Shown: positions 7,215 to 11,720 of the stretch, in pieces | Position numbering within the stretch: position 1 is the first letter of the stretch | Layout: every line of letters starts with the position of its first letter | Source: Ophiosphaerella korrae | Taxonomy: Eukaryota; Ascomycota; Dothideomycetes; Pleosporales; Phaeosphaeriaceae | Assembly: GCA_028456385.1 (NCBI GenBank) | Contig: JALNQF010000889.1 | Location: 1 to 11,720, forward strand | DNA: 11,720 nucleotides | Reading direction: 5' to 3' | The notes under the pieces: generated by a model | What the model saw: only the letters and a program-made list of their open reading frames with translations | What the model was told of the DNA's origin: nothing | Database searches by the model: none | Made by a program: the position numbers and the translations under genes

Positions 7215-9681
7215 CAGCTCTCTAGCTAAGAATAACCTACTAATTATAGCTAAACTAGATAGTAGCTTATAAGTTTACGTAAACTACTATAAGCTAATTA
7301 AATCTACTATTAAAGACTAGTACTTTATTATATTTTTTAGAGAAATACTAGCTTACTTAAATAAAGTAAAGATTATTTCTAAATTTAATATAATATACGC
7401 TTTTTACTACTTATAGATTACTTTAAATTTAGAATAGCTAACTACTTTTATTACTTACTTTAGTATATATACTTACTAGGTAGTACCTTTTAGTATACTA
7501 TTAACTTAGCTTTACTAGAATATTTAGATAACTTCTATACTATATATATAGATAACGTTCTAATATACTCTAATAATAAAATAGACTATATTTAGTATAT
7601 TTATAAAGTACTTACGTAACTAAAAGAGTAGAGCTTTTACGTAGACTTTAAAAAATCTAGCTTCTATACTACTTTAGTTAAGTTTTTAAGTATAATTATC
7701 TCTAATAAAGGAATTATAATAGATTCTTCTAAAGTTAAAGCTATCTAAGAGAAAGAAATACTAAAGACTACTAAAGAAGTCCTAGCCTTTCTAAGCTATA
7801 CTAGATTCCTTTAGCACTTTATTAAAGATTTCTTAAGCTTTACCTTACTACTTACTAAGTTAATTAAGTCTAAGGTTACTACTAAACTTACTAAAAGAGA
7901 TAAGCTACCCCTTTAAAAAACTTAGTATAAGCCCTTTATAATTACCTAAGAATATATAGATACTTTTAATAAACTAAAAGCTACTTTCTAGCTAAAAGTA
8001 GTTTTACTTTACTTTAACTCTTTAAAACTAATCTATATCTAAACTAATACTTTTAAGTAGGCTTTAGGTAGAGTAATAAGCTAACTAAACTAAAATAGAA
8101 TCTAATAGCTAGTTAGATTCTTTTTAAAAAAATATACTCTAGTAGAATATAATTATAATATCTACAACCTAGAACTTATAGCTATAATCTAATTATTTAA
8201 AGAATAAGAACTAGAGCTTATAAGTAGTCTATATATAATCTACGTTATAATAGACTACTATAATTTAGAAACCTTTATAATAACTAAAAAGCTTAATTAC
8301 TACTAGGCTTACTAGTTATTATTCTTATCCTAATTTAATTTCTATATTAAATACGTACCTAGTAATATAAATAAAGTTATAGACGCCTTAAACTACTAAC
8401 TATAAGATTAATCTATAAATAATTCTAATCTATAAGTACTAAGAGCTAACTAAATTATCCTAAGCCTTTAAGTCCTAGCCCTAAGTATAAAACCTACACT
8501 AAATATAGTAATTTACGCTCTAAGCCTTATAGACCTATAAAAGCTAGATAGATTTATACTAAAATAAGCTACTATAGTATATACTTACTTTTACTATATT
8601 ATAAAAATAAAACCTAAATTAGTAAACTTACTAGAAGATTTTCTACTACTTTATAATAGAGAACTAGACTAAGAACTCTTACTATATATTATTAACCTAC
8701 GCCTAATAGAAGAATTACTAGATATAGTATACTTAGAAGACTACGTAGCTTAAGCTATATTTACTACTATAGATAGTAGATAACAAAAACTATTAAAAGC
8801 CTTCTATAAAGTAAGATACTACTTTTTATATACTAATATTAGCTCTACTAGATTAGAGAAAGAAAAGTACTTCTAAGTTAATAAAACGTATCTATATATC
8901 TCTTTAAACGCCTATCTATACTACTAATTCTTTAATTTATACTACAACTATTAGTTAGTAGGCTATAAAGAACCTTATAGTACGCTATATCTAATATATA
9001 AGTACTATTATTAGCTTAAGATACTTTAAGCTATTAAGTAATTTTATAATATATACTTAATCTACTACTATATAAAAAACTTATAAGATAGTAAACTTAG
9101 TTACCTCTAACTTATACTAATTCTCTACGTACTCTAGACTAATATCTTAGTAGACTATATTTAAGCCTTACTAGCTAGTAAAAATAGTAGCTAGATTTAT
9201 AAATATATCCTAGTAATTTACTACTACCTTATAAAAAGATACTATTTCTTCTCCTATAAGTCTCTAAAACCTAAAAAAGCTACCTAATATTTTATATCTA
9301 TTTTTAAGCTTTATAGAGTCCTAATAAATATTATATCTAATAGAGAGATAACTTTTATTAGCTAATTTTAGCGCTACGTATATAAACGCCTCTATATTAT
9401 ATTAAAGCTCTTAACTACCTACTACCTAAAAACTAATAGCTAAACTAAGCAAGTAAATTAAGCCCTAGAGATCTTTCTAAAGTAATATATTAACTATACG
9501 TAAAATAACTAGGTAGCTTAGCTATACGTAGCTAAGTTCTAGGTAAATAATACTATTAATATATCTATTAGGATAACTCTATTTCTTATAGATCTAGGGT
9601 ATTACTTCTATAATTGTATATACCTTAGTAAAAATAATAACAATTAACTAAACCTAGCCTAACAGAACTAATATATACAAG
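7215..9681 (+). pseudogene. Element 2 pol: RT, RNase H and integrase core
   Basis: This continues the frame broken at 110. RT blocks are readable: Asn-Tyr-x-Lys-Leu near 7277, Tyr-x-Val-Val-Pro-Phe at 7474-7491, and Tyr-Ile-Asp-Asn at 7545-7556 (Asp-Asp in most relatives). The phase changes near 7488-7491, where a short deletion has removed the Gly-Leu-x-Asn-Ala-Pro block. RNase H follows at about 8020-8400, including the Tyr-Asn-x-x-Tyr-Asn-x-Glu-Leu helix near 8148-8180. The integrase zinc region is about 8880-9110. The DDE core has Asp at 9153-9155, Asn for the second Asp at 9339-9341 and Lys for the Glu at 9447-9449, with 35 residues between the last two, as expected. Stops are TAA or TAG. 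It is interrupted at 9687 by a solo LTR. Confidence 0.88.
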
Positions 9682-9686
9682 CTAAT
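9682..9686. repeat. Target-site duplication of the solo LTR, left copy (CTAAT)
   Basis: CTAAT directly precedes TGTTAGAT and is repeated exactly at 10233-10237 after ATCTAACA. Confidence 0.88.
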
Positions 9687-9741
9687 TGTTAGATTTAAAG
9701 GAGGTTATAGCAATTTAATAAAAAGGCTTTTTTGTAACGGC

Positions 9742-9748
9742 TATATAA
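9742..9748 (+). promoter_or_regulatory. TATA-like motif in the solo LTR
   Basis: TATATAA sits about 55 bases into the LTR and is followed by a GGGCC stretch. It is a plausible promoter of the parent element, but the motif is weak evidence in AT-rich DNA. Confidence 0.35.
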
Positions 9749-10049
9749 GGGCCTTGTTTAAGAGGGATACTGAGGCTTTTAGAAAAGCCCTTTTTTAGTT
9801 AGTTACCTATAACTTAAAAGCAATAAGTATAAACTAAGTAGATTCCTTCTTCTATCTCTAGCCCTGCGCTCTATTTATGTATCTACGATGCGGTAGTCTC
9901 GGCTAGGTCTCTCGAGACAGCAGCGAGCCGGATCCTTAACACCCCTTCTATTAAGGTGCTAGTTTCTTTGTTGTATTAGTCGTGCTAACGTAGTCTATCT
10001 CCTTACATGTAAGATTCTTTGTTCGATTCCTTTGTTCGTGAAGGTCGAG

Positions 10050-10128
10050 GCTGCGATCCTTTTAGCTGCGGCGGGGTTAGTGGCTTAGCGATCGTCACGC
10101 CCGTGCGCTAAGCCAATTAGATCGCAGC
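10050..10128. repeat. Nested inverted repeats in the solo LTR
   Basis: GCTGCGATC (10050-10058) pairs with GATCGCAGC (10120-10128). Inside it GGCTTAGCG (10082-10090) pairs with CGCTAAGCC (10106-10114). Both 9-base stems are perfect, which could give a two-tier RNA or DNA hairpin. A separate stem of 11 + 11 bases with a 2-base loop follows at 10153-10176 (arms AGATTCTAGGT and ACCTAGAATCT). The function is not known. Confidence 0.6.
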
Positions 10129-10232
10129 ACTAGCTTAAGCGAGCTAATTAACAGATTCTAGGTACACCTAGAATCTATTGCGCCTCTCTACGCATATGCT
10201 ATCGAGTATCTAATCGTGCAACTTATCTAACA

Positions 10233-10237
10233 CTAAT
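10233..10237. repeat. Target-site duplication of the solo LTR, right copy (CTAAT)
   Basis: This is an exact copy of 9682-9686. The element 2 pol resumes in frame at 10238. Confidence 0.88.
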
Positions 10238-10900
10238 AAGCTACTTAATACTTATAGTAACCTAGTAGCCTACTTTAAAGAAAAAATACTTTAGGTATAA
10301 TAAAAGTAAGTAGCCTAAGCTAATACCTCTTACTAAAGTAAACTAGTATATAAAGTTAGTAATTAAGCTTATATTAGTATAGCTAATTAGAGAACTACTT
10401 AGCTAACTCTAAAATTAAACTTCTAATAAGTAGGCCTATACTTTATTAAGAGAGTTATCTATAATAGTAGAGTATATAAGCTAGTACTACTCTAAGAGAT
10501 ACTAAGTAAAGGTATATTTCTAGTCTTCTCTCTAAAACTCTTACGCCCTAGAGATTAGAAGCCTTTACTAGATTAAGACCTACTATAGCTAATCTCTATT
10601 ATTATTACTAATAAAGAAACTAGTAGCGTATATAAAGAATACCTAGTAGAAGCTATCTTAGACGTACGCTCTAAAGAGCGTAGAAAATACGTAAGATAGT
10701 ACTACTTAGTTTACTAGACTAGCTCTAATAAACCTATATAGGAGCTAGTAGAAGAATTTATAAAACACGAAGCTACCTTTAACTTTTACTAGAATAACCT
10801 AGAGAAAGCTAAACTACTAACTCTTTATATACCTAAAAAATAGAGCTTTAATAAAGACTTAACCTATTAAGGTACCTTAGCTATTAGTAGGCGTAAAAAG
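10238..10900 (+). pseudogene. Element 2 pol: GPY/F module and chromodomain (right of solo LTR)
   Basis: This is the continuation of the pol frame once the solo LTR is removed. The first part is a helical linker. A Tyr-Lys-Val-x-Asn-x-x-Tyr-Ile-Ser strand near 10340 and a Val-Gly-x-Tyr-x-Ile-Lys-Arg-Val strand near 10430-10460 mark the GPY/F module, followed by an Arg-Pro-Arg-Asp segment. The chromodomain runs about 10646-10790. It has Val-Glu-Ala-Ile-Leu-Asp, a basic turn, a Tyr-Leu-Val-x-Trp-like strand (Trp as TAG), a Pro-x-Trp-Glu-like strand (Trp as TAG) and the helix Leu-Val-Glu-Glu-Phe. Stops are TAA or TAG only. Both elements in the window are thus chromodomain-bearing but differ in sequence. 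Confidence 0.82.
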
Positions 10901-11522
10901 GCTCTCTAAAGTGTAATTAAAATACTTTACTACTAGCTAAAGCTAAATTATAGCGTAAAAATAGTAAAAGTAGCTTACTTTAGCTAGTAAGTATAAAACT
11001 CTTTTTAGGTTAGGGCCTACCTCTACTACTATAGCTATAACTACTACGCTCTCTTATAACTAGTTACGCGTAGGTCTAGTTTACTATTATAGAATTTACA
11101 ACTAGCTACTAAATTCCTAGCTAAAGCTACTCTATACTACCTACTCCTTAATACTTATAAATATTAGGCTTACTAGGTCTCCTAAATTAACAAACCTACT
11201 TATTACTAAGCCTATATCTATAGTAAGTACTTATATAGAGATCTAGCGCTATTAAGTTACTTAGTAGTATTAACTTTGCCCTCTCTACTACTATATATAA
11301 ACACTTTTAGGTTTAATTTTGTTAGTATAAAGTAGAAGTAGTAGAAAAGAGTTTATAGTTAACACGTTTTATATATAGAAGTTGCGTAAGTCTAAATTTT
11401 ATACTAAAATTAGTAAAAACCTTATCTCTATACTCTATAAATAACGATTTTAACTCTAAATTGTAAATATAACTCCTTTATATTAATTAGAGCCTCTTTT
11501 AAGCTCTAGGAATTTACTCTTT
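10901..11522 (+). other. Region between chromodomain and 3' LTR of element 2, possible C-terminal extension
   Basis: The phase of the chromodomain continues to about 11300 with only TAA and TAG breaks. It includes Tyr-rich clusters near 11018-11052 and 11208-11235 that could be RIP-converted Cys and His codons. I recognise no domain. The readability is weak evidence, because TGA is rare in all phases here. From 11300 to 11522 I see AT-rich sequence with no motif. Confidence 0.3.
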
Positions 11523-11537
11523 AAAAAGAGGGAGACG
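11523..11537 (+). promoter_or_regulatory. Polypurine tract of element 2
   Basis: AAAAAGAGGGAGACG lies immediately before a TGT that opens the putative 3' LTR. It is purine-only except for one C near its end. Confidence 0.65.
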
Positions 11538-11580
11538 TGTAAAGGAGTTATCCCTTATATCTCTTATTTTCGCACTAATA

Positions 11581-11602
11581 TTAGTAAGTTGCAACTTACT
11601 AA
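11581..11602. repeat. Perfect 22-bp palindrome
   Basis: Arms TTAGTAAGTTG and CAACTTACTAA meet without a spacer. The right arm is also the start of the adjoining tandem array, so the palindrome may be an inverted unit of that array. Confidence 0.75.
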
Positions 11603-11657
11603 CATTGCAAACTTACTAACATTGCGAACTTAATAATATTGCAAACTTACTAACATT
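11591..11657. repeat. Four-unit tandem array, about 17 bp each
   Basis: Units begin at 11591, 11607, 11624 and 11641. The consensus is GCAAACTTACTAACATT. The first unit lacks one A; the third differs at three sites, all of them C/T, A/G or C/A changes. Several CA and TG dinucleotides survive here. Confidence 0.8.
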
Positions 11658-11694
11658 TAACTACCTTTCTACTTTTAGTTAGCGCTTAGTAAGC

Positions 11695-11716
11695 TACTAG
11701 GTATATATACCTAGTA
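11695..11716. repeat. Perfect 22-bp palindrome at the right edge
   Basis: Arms TACTAGGTATA and TATACCTAGTA meet without a spacer. It lies inside the putative 3' LTR of element 2. Its role is unknown; AT-rich palindromes of this length can arise by chance in this composition. Confidence 0.55.
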
Positions 11717-11720
11717 CTTA

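Larger units (their letters stand above)
9687..10232. mobile_element. Solo LTR (546 bp), weakly RIP-mutated, inserted in element 2
   Basis: The ends TGTTAGAT and ATCTAACA are perfect 8-base inverted repeats starting TG and ending CA, flanked by identical CTAAT. No second LTR or internal domain is present, so this is most likely a solo LTR left by LTR-LTR recombination. It splits the element 2 pol between the integrase core and the GPY/F module; removing 551 bp restores the frame. A TATA-like TATATAA lies at 9742-9748. From about 9840 to 10215 the sequence is visibly richer in G, C, CG, CA and TG than the rest of the window. It is not related to the LTRs of element 1. Alternatives are a TRIM-like or other non-autonomous unit of the same length. 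Strand is probably + if the TATA-like motif is the promoter. Confidence 0.85.
1..11720 (+). mobile_element. Element 2: host Ty3/gypsy chromovirus, RIP-degraded, 5' part outside window
   Basis: This is the oldest layer. Its sequence occupies 1-110, 7215-9686, 10238-11537 and the 3' LTR from 11538; the gaps are later insertions. The domain order RT, RNase H, integrase, GPY/F, chromodomain is that of Ty3/gypsy chromoviruses. The assignment of 1-110 rests on two things. Element 1 is flanked by AAATA duplications, and joining 110 to 7215 gives a continuous frame leading into the conserved N-terminal part of RT. The phase is unchanged because element 1 plus one duplication is 7,104 bp, a multiple of three. 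Stops are TAA or TAG, as expected from RIP. Gag, protease and the 5' LTR are not in the window. The family within chromoviruses is not identified. Confidence 0.82.
11538..11720 (+). repeat. 3' LTR of element 2, truncated by the window edge
   Basis: The LTR starts TGTAAAGGAGTTATC directly after the purine tract and runs off the right edge. The 5' LTR partner is not in the window, so the boundary rests on the purine tract and the TG start alone. It contains a short tandem array and two perfect palindromes. Confidence 0.6.

Noticed and set aside
9774..9796. A 7-base stem (GGCTTTT with AAAAGCC) followed by a T run, resembling an intrinsic terminator.
   Set aside because: The setting is a fungal LTR, where bacterial-type termination does not apply; in AT-rich DNA such a stem next to T-rich sequence is easily formed by chance.
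10018..10030. GTTCGATTCC resembles a tRNA B box, hinting at a tRNA gene or SINE in the solo LTR.
   Set aside because: No A box lies at the right distance upstream, no cloverleaf can be formed around it, and the only A-box-like string (near 10081) is downstream. The surrounding 546 bp is bounded as an LTR.
9600..10240. The richer G+C stretch might be a host gene exon or a promoter between two separate elements.
   Set aside because: The pol frame of element 2 runs exactly from 9686 to 10238 once the 551 bp are removed, and the block has perfect LTR-type termini and CTAAT duplications. No coding frame was evident inside it.
1..11720. Mitochondrial or other organellar origin because of high AT content.
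   Set aside because: No organellar genes, tRNAs or rRNAs are present. The content is nuclear LTR retroelements with target-site duplications and a CpA-directed mutation pattern.

Overview
The window is a stack of dead LTR retrotransposons. I see no host gene, tRNA, rRNA or CRISPR array. The sequence is very AT-rich, TA is abundant, and CA and TG are scarce. Reading frames of recognisable retroelement proteins are broken by TAA and TAG rather than by indels. This is the signature of repeat-induced point mutation (RIP, mainly CpA to TpA on both strands), which points to an AT-rich heterochromatic compartment of a filamentous ascomycete (Pezizomycotina). I cannot name the species.

Layer 1, the oldest host element ('element 2'), is a Ty3/gypsy chromovirus on the + strand. 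It occupies 1-110 and resumes at 7215, running past the right edge. The window holds its reverse transcriptase (RT), RNase H, integrase, GPY/F module, chromodomain, polypurine tract and the start of its 3' LTR (from 11538). Its gag, protease and 5' LTR would lie left of the window.

Layer 2 ('element 1') is a structurally complete 7,099-bp chromovirus at 111-7209, inserted into the RT of element 2. It has two 446-bp LTRs and a 5-bp AAATA target-site duplication. One RIP-riddled gag-pol frame starts at an ATG at 597 and carries Gag, two zinc knuckles, protease, RT, RNase H, integrase, GPY/F and chromodomain, followed by a polypurine tract. Every marker from 597 to 6047 lies in the same phase.

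Layer 3 is a 546-bp solo LTR at 9687-10232 with CTAAT target-site duplications, inserted in element 2 between the integrase core and the GPY/F module. Removing it with one target-site copy (551 bp) restores the pol frame exactly. Unlike its surroundings it keeps many CA, TG and CG dinucleotides, so it looks much less affected by RIP.

Nothing here should make functional protein: both pol genes carry many stops, and catalytic or metal-binding residues are changed. The main interest is the readable insertion history, the mutation pattern (about 36 transitions to 1 transversion between the paired LTRs, with surviving CA mostly in ACA), the lightly mutated solo LTR, and a possible antisense reading frame behind pol of element 1.
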